From Paramacrobiotus metropolitanus (Eukaryota > Tardigrada > Eutardigrada > Parachela > Macrobiotidae): 64,000 nucleotides of DNA. The notes under the pieces are model-generated. The model was not told the DNA's origin, did no database searches, and saw only the letters and a list, made by a program, of their open reading frames with translations. The stretch is taken from the NCBI RefSeq assembly GCF_019649055.1, contig NW_026570230.1, positions 496,001-560,000 of the forward strand, given 5' to 3'. The position numbers and the translations under genes are program-made. Of this stretch, positions 1 to 12,079 are shown piece by piece (position 1 is the stretch's first letter; every line of letters starts with the position of its first letter).

Positions 1-8
1 ATTGTTTG

Positions 9-199
9 AATGCCAAATCATCCAGCAACAGAACAGCAGATCATCCAGGAACAGTACACCAAGCTATAAGATAGGGAACTTCTGAAGTGGGGCAAAATAC
101 TACTCGAGTTGCATAGTAGGATTGGCTCTTTCTGCGCTGTATCCTATACTGTGATGTTCCTGGATGATCTGCTGTTCTGTTGCTGGATGATTTGGCATT
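9..199. repeat. palindromic MITE-like element, perfect 45-bp inverted repeats
   Basis: The 45 bases at 9-53 are the exact reverse complement of 155-199, with about 100 bases of unrelated spacer. This is the structure of a small non-autonomous DNA transposon or foldback unit. No flanking target duplication is obvious. It lies in what would be an intron of the DNAJC9-like gene if that gene continues past the window edge. Confidence 0.8.
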
Positions 200-813
200 C
201 CGGGTTCCGAATGTGAAGACAGTAATTAAAGTCAGCAAAGTGAGGCCAAAGTCTGCTCAAAAGTTCGCCATGGATAGACCGTAGAGGCTACACTTAATAC
301 AGTACTGTCCATCGATAGTCCATAGCGACACACAAGCGCTGTACAGCTTAACAAACGAAACAAAGAAGGATTTCCTTTATAATATATATAATATAATATA
401 TCGAACACACAGTTCTCCATCGTACTTAGTAAAAACTTATTTTAATGTAACTGAAATCAATTTCAATAATTTAAATTGAACACGACAGATTACAGAACTG
501 CAGTGTTACTAGCAGAGAAACCATTGCAGACTGCAGCGCAACCTGCATAGCACAATATTAAATCTCTACGGAGGCTCTGTGTAATGGGCAGCTACCACGG
601 GAGGCGTTTAACCCATCGTACGGGGTTTATCAAGTGGTACGGCTAATTGCTGCTGAATAAATTCATACATGGTTTTATCATAATCAATAAGCAAAAACAG
701 AATTTTTCGGTGCATTTTCAAGACTAATGGCTACAGTAGAAATATTTTACAAAAATTAAGCAGGTCTATCTTGTATAATAATAATAATCTGCTGCAAAAA
801 ATTCAACCAGTAC

Positions 814-1300
814 CTATGTACTCGTGAATAAATGCATCGACATCCTGCGTGGTCTTTGCGGGGAAGATTTCATGAAAATAGGCAAACCAATCGCGATGCG
901 CGTCGGAAACCAGCTCGTCCTCGAGGACTCCTACGCAAAGAAGAATTCAAACAACTGAACAATTTTTGCATGCCTGACAGCTTACCAGTACTGTCGTAGC
1001 GGCTTCGTTTCTGCTTATCCGACAAGATGGAATAGGCTTTCCCAACAACCTGAAATTTGGCTGTGGCAGTCTTCTTGTCATCTTTAACCACGCGATCCGG
1101 ATGAGCTGCCAGCGAGATTTTACGGTAGGCGCGTTTTACTGCAGAAAATTAAAATCCCGATTAAAAAATACCCGAACAAATATGCGTACAGAGGGAGAAA
1201 ACCTACGCTGTTCATCCGTAGCCGTTTTTGGAATGTTGAAGAAATCATAGAGATCGTTCGTGTTGAAGTACTTTAGCAGCTCTTTCATCAAGGTCCCCAT
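814..1300 (-). CDS. DNAJC9: DnaJ homolog subfamily C member 9 (5' exons, partial)
   Basis: DNAJC9 is a J-domain co-chaperone that recruits HSP70 and handles histones H3-H4 in animals. Three exons are read on the minus strand: 1300-1207, 1138-986 and 930-814, joined in phase. The start MGTLMKELLKYF aligns with the start of vertebrate DNAJC9. The J domain follows, with NTNDLYDFFNIPKTATDEQ, then LKRAYRKISLAAHPDRV carrying the HPD triad, then AYSILSDKQKRSRYDSTG. Exon 3 encodes DWFAYFHEIFP, matching the conserved block after the J domain. Exon 3 ends in phase 1 at a GT and no following exon is recognisable down to base 1, so the gene probably continues off the window through a long intron. The alternative is a gene truncated by rearrangement. 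Confidence 0.85.
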
Positions 1301-1382
1301 TGGGAAAGCTAAGAGTACGAACTCGTGGAGAAAGTGAAAACCAACGAATACCACAACGATCTCCAGAATGGAAGCGATGATG

Positions 1383-1658
1383 TCACAAAATCCGATTACC
1401 TATGTAGTGTCGGAACTTACTTAGTTCAGGGCTTTCGTTTGCTATCTCGGGGCTCTTAGCTGAACTGTCTGAATCAGACGGAATAGTATAGGATAGAGGG
1501 ATATCAAAGGGATCCGCCTGGCTTAGGGTGTTCAAATGACTGTTGAGGTTAGCGATTACGGATCGCAGCGCTTCCGTCTTTTGGCCGTGAGGAAGCATAC
1601 TTTCCACCCACAGAACGATCTGGGAAACTCTCTCCTCTAACGTAACGTCTGAAGACAT
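1383..1658 (-). CDS. hypothetical small protein upstream of DNAJC9
   Basis: This is an open frame of 91 codons on the minus strand, starting at the first ATG (MSSDVTLEERVSQIVLW) and ending 82 bases before the DNAJC9 ATG. The first half looks helical and amphipathic; the second half is acidic and serine-rich (PSDSDSSAKSPE). I do not recognise the family. It could be a complete small protein, or an exon with a donor at GTAAGT near 1430 that joins elsewhere. The composition looks coding, but no homology supports it. Confidence 0.4.
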   Translation of the reverse strand: MSSDVTLEERVSQIVLWVESMLPHGQKTEALRSVIANLNSHLNTLSQADPFDIPLSYTIPSDSDSSAKSPEIANESPELSKFRHYIGNRIL

Positions 1659-2351
1659 TCTTGTAAACTCAGTCAGCAAAAAGCCACTTTTTCTGTAAGG
1701 CCTCAATCGTATCTCACATAAGCATGTTTTGTAGAGAAAAAATCTAGAACTTTTTAGTGTTTTTGAATAAATCGAAAGAAAAACATTTCTCTTCCAAAAA
1801 GCAGAAAAGATGCGAATATACGTCCCACAATAGGGTCGACGACGAACCGCAATTTAGCCGTGCCAGCCTGAATGAGAGCTGATTCCACGAGTGCACAATA
1901 ATAGTGCACAATATTATTGTGCACTCATTCCACATGCATACATACTTAAAGCAGCATAGGGCTTGCCACAGAAACTAAAGTGCGGTAGCCCTAATGTCTC
2001 AATCATCGTGGAAGACGATTTTAGCTCATGTTTTGTGGCTTCCCAAAATTCTGAAAAGGTGTAACCTGCTAGATAACTCAAAATTTTTTAAAGAATGTAT
2101 CAAGTTTTATCAGTTTCAGTGAGGCAGACACGCTAACTTATAAGTGCAAGTTCATCAGTATGCCGTTTGCCAGGAAACTTAACGTACAAATTACAAAACA
2201 CCTGATTTTGCAATTTGCATTCGATAAAAAATTATCCGTTAGCACTGTATGATGGCTATGCCGGTCAGCCTTTGAAGAATTTCGGTCAGTTTCGAGTTTG
2301 GATGGTTTATCAAATTCAATTTACTCCCGATTTTATTTTCGATTTTTATAG
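1659..2351. other. intergenic region between DNAJC9 side and MUS81
   Basis: No confident gene. A short plus-strand open frame starts at ATG 1995 and contains a phase-1 GT donor near 2095 that could splice in frame to the tentative MUS81 exon at 2352. This is only a possibility. A hairpin lies at 1889-1926. Confidence 0.4.
1889..1926. repeat. 14-bp-arm hairpin
   Basis: GAGTGCACAATAAT at 1889-1902 is the reverse complement of ATTATTGTGCACTC at 1913-1926, with a 10-base loop. ATTCCAC lies close to both sides. No function is implied. Confidence 0.7.
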
Positions 2352-4859
2352 GGCCTACGACGTGTAAGAAGAAATTAACTGCCTACCTGAAAGAAAAGGA
2401 AATTACAAGTAGGTTCCCCTTGATGGGATTCCGCAGTCAAAATTATTTCATTCAAATTTTAATTAACATATTTGGTTAAATATTGAAAATATTATTTGGT
2501 TAATCATTTAAATTTTAATCGTTTGGTTTCAGAGTTTTGTAAATTATTACGTATTTGATTATGCTGATGCTTTCTTCCGGTGGTAGGAATATCTCCGCCT
2601 GATCCATTTTTGGTTGCCACATCCGGTGGCTTATCCGGCTCCGTGCCATCTGTTCGTCGCGCCAGTCCTTCTAAGTCCCCCAGCAAACATCGCGAAAAGC
2701 CGAAGAATGCAGGCGTCAAAAGCGGAAAATCTCCGACAAAGCGTGCCAATCGTAAACGCAAATCCGATCAGATGGAGCAGGACGAGAGCGCCGACACCGT
2801 GGGTGACTTACCACCTCCCCGGCCGAAAAAGGCCAGAGCGCCGAAATCCAAATCATCGGACACCATCACCCTCTCGTCCCTCTCCAGTGTTCCCTCCACC
2901 AGTTCGGGAAGCGATATTCGGCCGGTGTCATCCAGCTCCGTGGTTGCGATGAGCACGGCGCGGATGGTGACCACCACGGTTAGAAGCCAACCGATCTTGA
3001 CGATCGGGGGCGGCGGTGGATGTGTGGTTAGGACGTTTTCCTCTTCCAGTGTGGAAAGTATTCAACAAGTGGGAAAGCAGCGCTCCGCCAGCAGTGTGCA
3101 GGACCGCAGTGTGGAGGAGGAACGTTTTGCGCTCACTCCGGGAACGTTCGATGTGATGTTGTGCGTGGATAATCAGGAGATACATGGAAATGGGTACGGC
3201 CAATTAGACGCTCGCATGCTTCCGACATTGACAAAATTATGCTTTTATTACTATGCAAATTATACTTTTGTTAGCTTACTTCTTCCTTTGTCTGTTTGTT
3301 GAATATAATATGCGCTGTATATCAATATTCATCGCAGTTTTTCTGCTTACAGTTTTCATACAGTACATCATAATCCGATTTTTTCCTATTGATTTTTTGC
3401 GATTACTGCCACTTTTGCACAATTTTCGTACTTATTTTTTGGTGTAGTTTATGGGATTTTATATGGTTTTCCCCAAAACTGTTACCCCAGTTTCATTGAT
3501 TCAAGTTTCATTTTTTTCTGGAAGCATTAAACAATTTATCAATACACTGTTTTGGAAGCTAATTCTACCTCAAATTTTAAATAGGTGTGTGCGATCAAAA
3601 ACAGATGTGATTCTGGAGCTGAAAAAGCACGGCGTCGCTTTCGATGTGCGCAACTTGAAAGTAGGCGACTTCCTTTGGGTTGCCCGCGAGAAATCGCACC
3701 TAGCAGTGGGAAGAAAGCCCCGTGAACTGGTTCTGGATTTTATTGCGGAACGGAAGCGTGGTGATGATCTGGCAGTTAGTATCAAGGATGGACGCTACAC
3801 CGACCAGAAGGTGATTGTCTGGTTCTTTTTTAAGGTGAAGCTGCTTTCCTAGAGTAAGTTTTTGTTTTACAGTATCGAATGAAAGAAACCACCATCAAAC
3901 GCGTTATCTATATCATCGAGGACTGTAGCCGTTTTATGAACAAAGGGTTATCGGATCAGGCGCTTATCCAAGCGCTCGCTAACATCAAAGTTCAGGATGG
4001 ATTTGTTGTGAAAGAGACGGAAAATCTGAGAGCAACCGTGGAGTATTTACTACGAATGACGCGATATCTGGAACGAATCTATTCGGTAATGTCCATCTTG
4101 CTTGCATGCAATCGTACCAGTATACTATATTTTTCCACTGGGATTTCGACTACAAACTTCCCGTATAAATCGTCCACTGTGCCGTTATTCAAGTCTAGAA
4201 CAAGTGTATTTTTAGGTTAAGACGCTTCGAAGTACAACTTTCGCCGAGCGATGGGAGAACGCTGTTGATCTGGATCTAAGCAGTGCTCAACAAGAGCTCC
4301 TAAGCTTTGCTGGATTTTCTTCTGTAGCGAAACCGAATCAGGTTGGCTTTTTAGTAGAGCACATTTTCTTTATACCTGTGCCGAGATGGTCAATGTGTAC
4401 TGTTTACTCTGTAGGCTAAGACAGTGTCCCAAACGTTTCTCATGCAATTATTGGCATTGGATGGAATGTCGCCAGCTAAAGCTTCTGCTGTCGTTTCCGT
4501 TTATCCCACCATCAGAGCGTAAGTCGTGATTTAGCTTGCCGGTATTTTACCGAATGGACGAAAATCCGTTTATGCAGTTATTATGTGTTTGATTATGAAT
4601 GTCGTTCTGTATTGGTAACCTGTTTTATAGATTAATTGCTGCATACGACGCTTGTTTGACGCAGGACCAAAAAGAGACGATGTTGAAAGATGTCAAATTT
4701 GGACTAGGAATGAGGTAAGTTTAAAGTTTGCTAATTGATTTGAGTTCTGTGAAATTTAACAGGGCTCACGCTTTATTTTCTCTTCTCAGAACGATTGGAC
4801 TTATATTGAGCAAAAAGGTATGCCGACTGTATTGCACGGAAGAAAGTTTCCGGATCTGA
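2352..4859 (+). CDS. MUS81: crossover junction endonuclease MUS81
   Basis: MUS81 is the catalytic subunit of the structure-selective nuclease (with EME1/EME2) that cuts 3' flaps, stalled forks and Holliday junctions. In-phase exons: 2587-3193, 3585-3810, 3873-4085, 4216-4341, 4415-4518, 4631-4714 and 4790-4859. A tentative upstream exon at 2352-2408 fits by phase but not by homology. Exon 1 is a serine- and lysine-rich linker ending in FDVMLCVDNQEI. The XPF-type nuclease core follows: VGDFLWVAR, then the signature ERKRGDD, then IKDGRYTDQKYRMKE. The C-terminal helix-hairpin-helix region is LALDGMSPAKASAVVSVYP and ALIAAYDACLTQDQKETML, and the end RLYCTEESF matches vertebrate MUS81. The N-terminal winged-helix part is not identified, so the start is uncertain. 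Confidence 0.9.
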
Positions 4860-5590
4860 GAAACCGATTTGTGTCAAGACTGTCCAAAAATTTTTGCGTT
4901 ATCTGTTTTTTGAGTTTACAGTTATGTAAATTTCGTTAGATGTTTTTGTGAATTAGCGGTTTTGCCGCTTTGTGCCACGTCATGACAGGTCTGATATATA
5001 TGGCTGTGCATGTAAACTTCTAAACGGCTTTTTTGTATGTAAATTTGATCAGTAAAGTATATCGACTTTAAAGATAACTCTTCTTCCGGAGATCTTCTCG
5101 GCGTATGCCACCAAAAACGTATAAGTAAACTTAATAAAATTACCGGATTACGATAAAGAACCTGCTTGACCGTGCACGGCGGGCAAATAAATTTTTGCAC
5201 TTGCGGAAAAATTAAATGAATTACAAAATAATATACAAAAATCACAACTGAAATTTGTAAACAAAAACACCACAGGCGCACTTTCTGTGATTATCCGCCA
5301 TTATCGCAACATGCGATGACGTCATGGTCACTCTTCGTAAAATTGCAGTGCGAATTTAATACACAGCTAGTCGTACTGTACTGACTAATCAGCCAACACG
5401 TAAGTATCTTAATTTTTGTGAAATCGTTTAAGTACTTACTTTAACTGTACTTGCAGTGTATGCTGTGGGAATATAATAAAAAAATTTTTGTCAGTGACAA
5501 TTTGTTTGAAATTATCTGCGCTTAGCTGGATTAAGTCTTTGGCGCACTGGAGTGAGTTTTGTTGGCTCCGTTAGCATCTAGCCTGACAAA
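4860..5590. other. MUS81 3' flank and RPB11 promoter with 5'UTR intron
   Basis: AATAAA at 5133-5138 may end MUS81. A donor GTAAGTATC at 5400 and an acceptor TTAG near 5525 suggest a 5'UTR intron of RPB11, whose coding part is intronless. The 119-codon minus-strand frame at 4922-5281 starts at GTG and has no recognisable domain; I do not call it a gene. Confidence 0.5.
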
Positions 5591-5986
5591 ATGAACGCAC
5601 CACCCGCATTTGAATCACATCTGTTGTATCCCGGAGAGAAGAAGATCACCGTGGAGAAGGACACAAAGGTGCCCAACGCGGCCGTCTTCACCTTCAACAA
5701 GGAAGACCACACGCTGGGCAACATGCTGCGCGCGCAGCTAATCAAGGACCCCAACGTGGTGTTCGCGGGCTACAAGGTGCCCCATCCCCTGGAGAACAAG
5801 TTTGTGCTGCGCGTGCAGACGACAGCGGACTACGCGCCGCACGAGGCTCTCAACAACGCCATCACCGACCTTATCAGCGAGCTGGCCTTCACCGAGGAGC
5901 AGTTCAAGGAGGAGTTCACCAATAAGAAGAAGCAGGGACTGCACGCGCGACACGTTAGCCGCGCTAACGACGACGAGGAAATGTGA
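5591..5986 (+). CDS. POLR2J: DNA-directed RNA polymerase II subunit RPB11
   Basis: RPB11 pairs with RPB3 to form the alpha-like assembly platform of RNA polymerase II in the nucleus. The coding region is one exon of 131 residues. It shows the L-type RNA polymerase fold: [20 protein letters not shown] at the N-terminus, then the alpha motif [13 protein letters not shown], then [20 protein letters not shown], then an amphipathic C-terminal helix ([13 protein letters not shown]). Vertebrate RPB11 is about 117 residues, so this protein has a short extra tail ending ANDDEEM. GC content is well above the flanking DNA, as expected for a highly expressed gene. The start is the first ATG after a probable 5'UTR intron. 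Confidence 0.97.
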   Translation: MNAPPAFESHLLYPGEKKITVEKDTKVPNAAVFTFNKEDHTLGNMLRAQLIKDPNVVFAGYKVPHPLENKFVLRVQTTADYAPHEALNNAITDLISELAFTEEQFKEEFTNKKKQGLHARHVSRANDDEEM

Positions 5987-6165
5987 AGCGTGCTGTATGT
6001 CGATTCTCTTTCATGGATCTCCGCTTGGATTATTCGTGCAGTTGACGACAAGGCCTTCGGAAAAATCTGATTTTTATCTGTGGAACACGGGAATGTTTTT
6101 TGGATCGTTTTGTATTTTGTTGATTATAGGCCACAGTAAGTCAGCGAAACTAATGAAGAAATTAA

Positions 6166-6171
6166 ATAAAT
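6166..6171 (+). terminator. probable RPB11 polyadenylation signal
   Basis: AATAAA lies 180 bases after the RPB11 stop codon and is the first canonical signal downstream. Confidence 0.55.
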
Positions 6172-6546
6172 GCTGTCGATTCGATATTTCCACTGGCTGC
6201 GTTTTCAGATTATTCTGAGTTTTTAATGCCTGAAATTATTAGGCTCGCGAACATTTGAAGTAAACACTTTTCTGTCTGCTCTTCGTGTGACAGAAGCGAC
6301 TTTCTTTGCATAAAGGAGGATTATTTTAAAAAAAACTGGACCATGGTTTTCGGCTAATAGTAAGTAAACAAAATTTATATTGTATAATAAATTTTTATTG
6401 TATAAGGCGTATTAAAGCGGATTAAAAATTGCGCTGCTAACATAAGTTTATTCAACATGCGCTACTAATATCAATTTATTCAACACGAAGAAAGCAAAGC
6501 ACGTTTTACAGTTTCAAGATGAATAAATATAAACCAAAAACAAACT

Positions 6547-9049
6547 TCAGGCGTCAACTTCAAATGGTACAACATGCGGATAAGTCGTGCAGAGTTCTTT
6601 ATAAAGCTTGCTACAGTGATCACGAGTGGGAATGTTATCCGTATCATTATATACAAATCCCATTATACACAGACACGCCATCATGTCCGATACAGCCGAG
6701 CACTGCGCAAAGGCTTCTAGCGCCCGTTCAAAATAGTTCAACAAGGTCTCCGCCCATTCAGGATTCTCCAGGTTTTTCTCTTTCTCGCTGAGCAGCAGCT
6801 TCCCTTTAAGATACCACACTCGCCCTTCATCCTGTGCGTATTTACACCCATTCAGCCCCGGAAAGCACACATCCAACGCGGCAGCCGCCTGTCCCATCTC
6901 GTCCAGTTCAAACCACACATACGCTAATAACAGATGCACTTTCCACTTCCACAATTCGTTCGGGTGATCTTTCACGAGACCCAGCGCTTCGATGACACAT
7001 TTCAGCGCGTGCAGTCCGCACTGACAGCGCAAAAAGATTTCCGCTTTCAAAAGCAATAAACGCAGCTGCAATTGTAGGGAAAACGCGGAAAGGTGAGCAA
7101 CATGGACACTGCCTTCGCTGCCACTCTTCAATAAGGCATCCAACAATTCCAACGCCGATTTCGGACTGCAGTCTTTGTAATACAGCAATTGCGCCTTCCG
7201 AACGGATGCTTCAGTGACGTTCATTCGACCGATTTGTTCGTTGAGGATTTCGCATTCTGAATAATCCTGCCGGTTAAACGCTAACTGATACTTCCAAAAC
7301 AGCTCACTTAATCCCCAAATCTTCCAGTCACCAAAACGACTCGGCGGAAATCGTTCACGGCAATACCGCTGCATAATTTCAATGGCTTTCTGATCGTTGA
7401 ATCGCACCGCGTGCTCCAAGATCATACTGGCACACAGCGCGGCGGAATCCGTCGCCAGGGGAAAGCGGCTGTTTTCCGGTCGGCAGAATAACTGCACACA
7501 GCCCTGCGCATAGACTGTCGCCACCTCCTCCACACCGTACAGCTTGAAGAACGTCGCGCGTCCCGAATAATGCTGCATCAAGGAGATCCGGTTCAGACTG
7601 TCATCTGTCTGCTCCACATAGTCCAGATGCTTAACCACTTTCTTCACCTCCATCCCCAGGAGCGAATCAAACCGGGCGATCAACACAGCGAACTGCGCGG
7701 CCACTTCGGGAAATCTAGCAAAATCACCCAGCGAGGCGCCACGAAAGAGCTTTTCATATTGATTATTGTTGATTTCCAGGCACGCCAGCCAGAACATGGC
7801 ATGACTGAGCAACTGGATATCGCTTTTCTCCTGGGCGAGGTAGATGCACTCGCGCAGGGCTTGCAGTGCCAGTTCGTGGTGGCCGGCGTCATAATGCATG
7901 ATACACAACTGCAGGTTTGTTTCGCCGGGATAATACGACACACCCGCACCGTCCGCCGTCTTCTCTTCCAGCAGACAGCGGGAGGCGAAGAACTTATACA
8001 GTGCATCGACGGCCTGGCTGTAGTCTTTGGCGTGGACGGCCTGCAGGAAGCGGACATAGTTTGCGGATTCGATGGGCGGCTGAGCGGTGAGGAGTCGCTG
8101 GCGGGTAGCGTTATCGCCAGGATTCCCGCTGGTTAGAACCGGATTACGCTGCATTAAGGCAGATTCTTGGGCGAGAAAATAACTGGACTGGGTGGCGGTC
8201 AGCATATTCGGGACATCACTGCTTCGGTCTGCTTTTTCAAATGTGTAGGCACTCTAGAAACGACATACATTTTTTGTTGCACCATATCATACAAAAAAAC
8301 CGTATTTTATTATCCAATTTGAACCAAAATAAGGCAGCTGCATAAATAAACACCTTCACAATAAATGAATTAAATAATAAATTTACAGTAATGTAGCACC
8401 AGTAAACAATTTACTGCTGTAATTAACTGTTAACAAGACAAAAATTCCAAAATCAACTAACCGTTGAGTCGAGATCCAATAAATAATGAAAGCCTTGCCC
8501 GATATAATCAAGCAGATGCGAGCTAAATCTGTCATATCCCGTGTAACTCAGTTCATCAAAAAGAATCTTCGTATTCCGCATGAAAAGCGAGCACAGCGCC
8601 TGCTCAATCCTGAGAGATTGTAGCAAGGGAGGGAAATTGATATCGACATAGCGTCCCGTCTCCTCCTGATCATCCTTGCGCAGCATCTCCACAACTCGGC
8701 GAAACAACAACAAATGCGCTCGCACCAGCACACATCGTATCAGACAGATCAACGAGGCAAAGTCACGTTCCGGGGAACGCGCCAGATGTTGCAGCAGTTT
8801 CAGTGTGTCGAAAGACTCTTTTCCGGAAATAACGAACTTGTCTGGCTCCACACCGTGTCTGCTTAAGTAGTTCTTGCAGTCTTCCCGCTCCTTCTCCTTG
8901 GAGGGTGAATTAATTTTCACATGGATCATGTCCGGCGACAAGTCACGCCGCAGTCTCACATATTCGCGGATCAGCACGGCGACTAACAGTTTATACGGAT
9001 TGAGGGTCTCCTTTGGTGGAACAGCGGTGGAACCAATAATGCTGTCCAT
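6547..9049 (-). CDS. ANAPC5: anaphase-promoting complex subunit 5
   Basis: APC5 is a TPR scaffold subunit of the APC/C ubiquitin ligase that drives mitotic exit. Two exons join in phase 0: 9049-8462 and 8253-6547, with a 208-nt intron. The product is 764 residues, against about 755 in human. The N-terminal block TLNPYKLLVAVLIREYVRL aligns with the vertebrate N-terminus. SSYFLAQESALMQRNP, then ANYVRFLQAVHAKDYSQAVD, mark the conserved centre, followed by helical TPR-like pairs to the end. An in-frame TTG lies just upstream of the chosen ATG at 9049, but ATG gives the best match. It converges with RPB11 and diverges from SAE1. Confidence 0.95.
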
Positions 9050-9754
9050 AGCCAATGTGATGAGAAAGGATAGCCTATAGTCACGGCGATAGTGATGCCT
9101 GATCCCGCAACCGTATCAAATTTTTAGGTTGGAGAGAATTCCAGTCATTTCCAACACCGAACATCAACTGCAAATCATGGAACATCAACTTTCCTGCGCG
9201 ATTATCATGCGACGACGACAGCGATCTCTAGACTTCGCGTGCGATCTTTAGACTTCGCAACTTGTTGTCCTTAAAACGTAAAAGTGCCGTAAAATGGATG
9301 ATGGACCAACGTGAGTCCAACGAAAACGGTAAAATAAATGGAAAGCAGAAAAAAGGCAAGCATTTTGGTTCACCGGTGGGGTAGCGAGGCCAAATGCAGC
9401 ACCCTAGGGGTGCAAGTACTTAAAATGCGTACTGTGTTATCCAGTATTTAAGACTTTTAAGTGATGGGAAATTCGGTAGTCTCAATATTAACCGCCACGA
9501 GGAGAGCGAACTGGCTAACGAGGCCGCTCACCATCGTGCCATAGCTCGTCTCAGCAGTCCAAATTTTTTTCGATTTGCTTACACACGGATCGTGTACACT
9601 GTAACCCGAATTTTTCTCTGCATTTCACGCGGACTTTTAGTTTTGATACAGTTGTCTCGTTTCAGGAAGAAGAGTTTTCCATCATCCCTTAGTTGCGGCT
9701 TGCGGTTAATAGTTTCGTTAGCCCTACTTCACTGCATTCTGCAATATCTTTTTC
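9050..9754. other. divergent upstream region shared by APC5 and SAE1
   Basis: About 700 bases separate two divergent housekeeping genes, so this is probably a bidirectional promoter. I see no clear TATA box and no recognisable gene. ATGGATGATGG near 9293 opens only a short frame. Confidence 0.5.
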
Positions 9755-11339
9755 ATGGGTGTATTCGTATCCAAAACGAACGGCACCGTCATGGAAGTGG
9801 TTCAGTCTGGCAAAAAGCGTCCACTGGAGGACTCAGCAGAATCGTCGCAGGAGACAACCAAAAAGCCTAAAGGAGAATTGGATCGCTTCCGTCCGACGAA
9901 CCTCTACGACCGTCAGATCCGCTTATGGGGATGGGAAGCCCAGCAGCGCCTGATGAAATCCCGCTTGTTGATGTACGGCCTAAACGGCACCGGGGCCGAA
10001 GTGCTGAAGAATCTCCTCCTCGGCGGTATCCGCTACATCACGGTCCTCGATGCCGCCAGTGTCACCGAGCCCGATCTCTCCACCAACTTTTTTCTCCGCA
10101 AACAGGACGTCGGTCTGAATCGGGCAGTGGCCAGCGCGGACCGTGCGCGGGTCCTCAATCCGATGTGCACGTTGGAAGTTTTAGACGGCGATGTCACTAT
10201 CATCAACACGGAACTCGTCAAACACTTTGATCTCGTCCTGGTCAACGGTGCCAGTATCAAGGATGCCGTGCACATCGCGGGTGTGTGCCGCTCCCTGCAC
10301 ATTCCCGTGTATATTTCCCAGATGCTAGGGTTCCATGCCTTCTTCGTCAACGATCTTAACCAGCTGGATTTTGAGATTCCGCCGAGTAAACCGAATACCG
10401 CGGCGGCCCCCAAGGCGGATGCCAAGAGCAACGGTACCAAATAACTACCAATGCCACTTTAATAAGTTGAATCGCAATTTCAAACGCTTCACATTTGAAC
10501 CTTTAAATCGTATCATTCCAAAACCAAACCGGGCTTCGAGTGACTGCAACATTTCGAAATTAAAATTTTATTTTTCTTTAATTATTATTTAATTAATTTT
10601 GGCTTGAGAAATTGGTCGAATTAAACCCTGATTTAATAAAATGCAGTGAAATACCGGTAACTGTTAAAATGATGATGTTTCTGTTACTATTAATATTTCA
10701 TTTTAATTTCTTTGTTTTTAAGAGAAGAAATATTCGAAAAATAAATGGATTCATTTTTAAATTTCGTTTATCTCGAAATCTTGTTTTATTTTAAAAGCAG
10801 TCCAGAACTGTATGATTTTATAAACTCTAGGTACTACGGCATCGACCAGCAAGATGTCCAACGGTGAAGCGGAAGTTTGCACTTTTACGGAGGATAGCGT
10901 CAATACTGAGCCGCAGACCCTGCACATTACCGTCACGCCGCTGGAGACGCTGCTATCATCCGCAGCGGTGCAGCGCTCTGGTGCGGCCTGTCCCATGCCC
11001 AAGCGCTCGCTGGGCATGAAGCGCATTGATCCGTATTTGAACATGGAGATGGTGCTGTTGTTTGTGGAACAGTATGGACGCTACCCGGCCTACCAGACCG
11101 TGGAGGATGATCTGCCGAAATTGCTGGAGATTGTCAAAGGGCTGCAGAAGGACGGCGACACCCGGGTGCTGGAGCCGGCAGAGTTCTTGAAACCGGATAC
11201 GAATTTCGCCTGTGCAGTGTTCGGGGCGACGTTGGCGCAGGAGCTGATTACGGTGCTGACGCGCCGCGGGTATCCCATTTTTAATCTGTATTATCTGGCG
11301 GCGATGGATGCGATGGGCAGCCGCGAGTATGTCCAGTAA
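9755..11339 (+). CDS. SAE1: SUMO-activating enzyme subunit 1 (AOS1)
   Basis: SAE1 is the non-catalytic half of the SUMO E1 with UBA2, catalysing SUMO adenylation in the nucleus. Two exons, 9755-10433 and 10831-11339, join in phase (AAC G|GT) to give 395 residues. A lysine-rich NLS-like leader precedes NLYDRQIRLWGWEAQQRLM, then the Rossmann motif LLMYGLNGTGAEVLKNLLLG and the ThiF-like core (SVTEPDLSTNFFLR). After an acidic linker, the second exon gives the C-terminal half: VLLFVEQYGRYPAYQTVEDD and CAVFGATLAQELITVLTRRG, both conserved in SAE1. No catalytic cysteine domain is present, as expected for this subunit. The protein is about 50 residues longer than human SAE1 because of the leader and linker. 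ATG at 9790 is an alternative start. Confidence 0.95.
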
Positions 11340-12079
11340 GGGATGGCTTTGTATTGATTGCTCTCTTGTTTCTTCGAAGTTTTATTGAGCTGGTTTTTTA
11401 TGGCGGTTTTGTGCGTGGTAGTGCTTTTGAGTGTTTGAAGTTTTCCATAAGAATCTTGCTGTCGGTTACAATTTTTTATTATTTTTCAGTAAGAAAGTTC
11501 ATGCCCGCATATCATCAGGAATATTGAACGAGTGCTTAATTTTATTGTTCGCTCGAGTAAAGACGCAGGAGTTTGATAGTGGTACGACATTTGTCAGTCG
11601 GTTTGTTGTTTCTGTACTTGTATATTTATTACCGTAGACGTAAGTCTAACATTGTAAGATACGGTATGGTAGCACCTGATTTTGTTACTCACTTTTTCCC
11701 GCGAATAATTAAATGACAGACACTTTCTAATGTTAATGACAGACACTTTCTCGAAAAGCAAGCGCGATTAGTGTTAAATTGTACAAGTATTTTCACACTG
11801 CAGTGACTCCACCGACTAGCAGAGACCGACTTCCTTCGTATATTATGTACAACAATTAAGCAGAAACAACACCACGCAAGGAAGCATTTGGGAAAAAGCA
11901 TTTCCGGTCACATAGCTGCACAGACACGACAGTTTTAATTTATTTTCGCTACATTTACCGTTATCTGGTGTTAAATTACAGTAATAACAGCTGTTACGAG
12001 GTAGCCCATCGGTTATTACCACAGGAAATTACTAATTAGACGTTGCTTTATCCTTGTAGTTAAACCTCTCGTCAGTGCT
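11340..12079. other. convergent intergenic region SAE1 / LIM-A
   Basis: This is AT-rich 3' flank of two converging genes. The words ATGACAGACACTTTCT occur twice, about 21 bases apart, near 11712-11750. No gene is seen. Confidence 0.5.

Noticed and set aside
4922-5281. 119-codon minus-strand frame between MUS81 and RPB11
   Set aside because: It starts at GTG, has no recognisable domain, and overlaps the probable RPB11 promoter and MUS81 3'UTR.
5245-5302. Short ATG frame on minus (MADNHRKCACG...) as a first exon
   Set aside because: Only 19 codons before a stop and no in-phase second exon could be identified.
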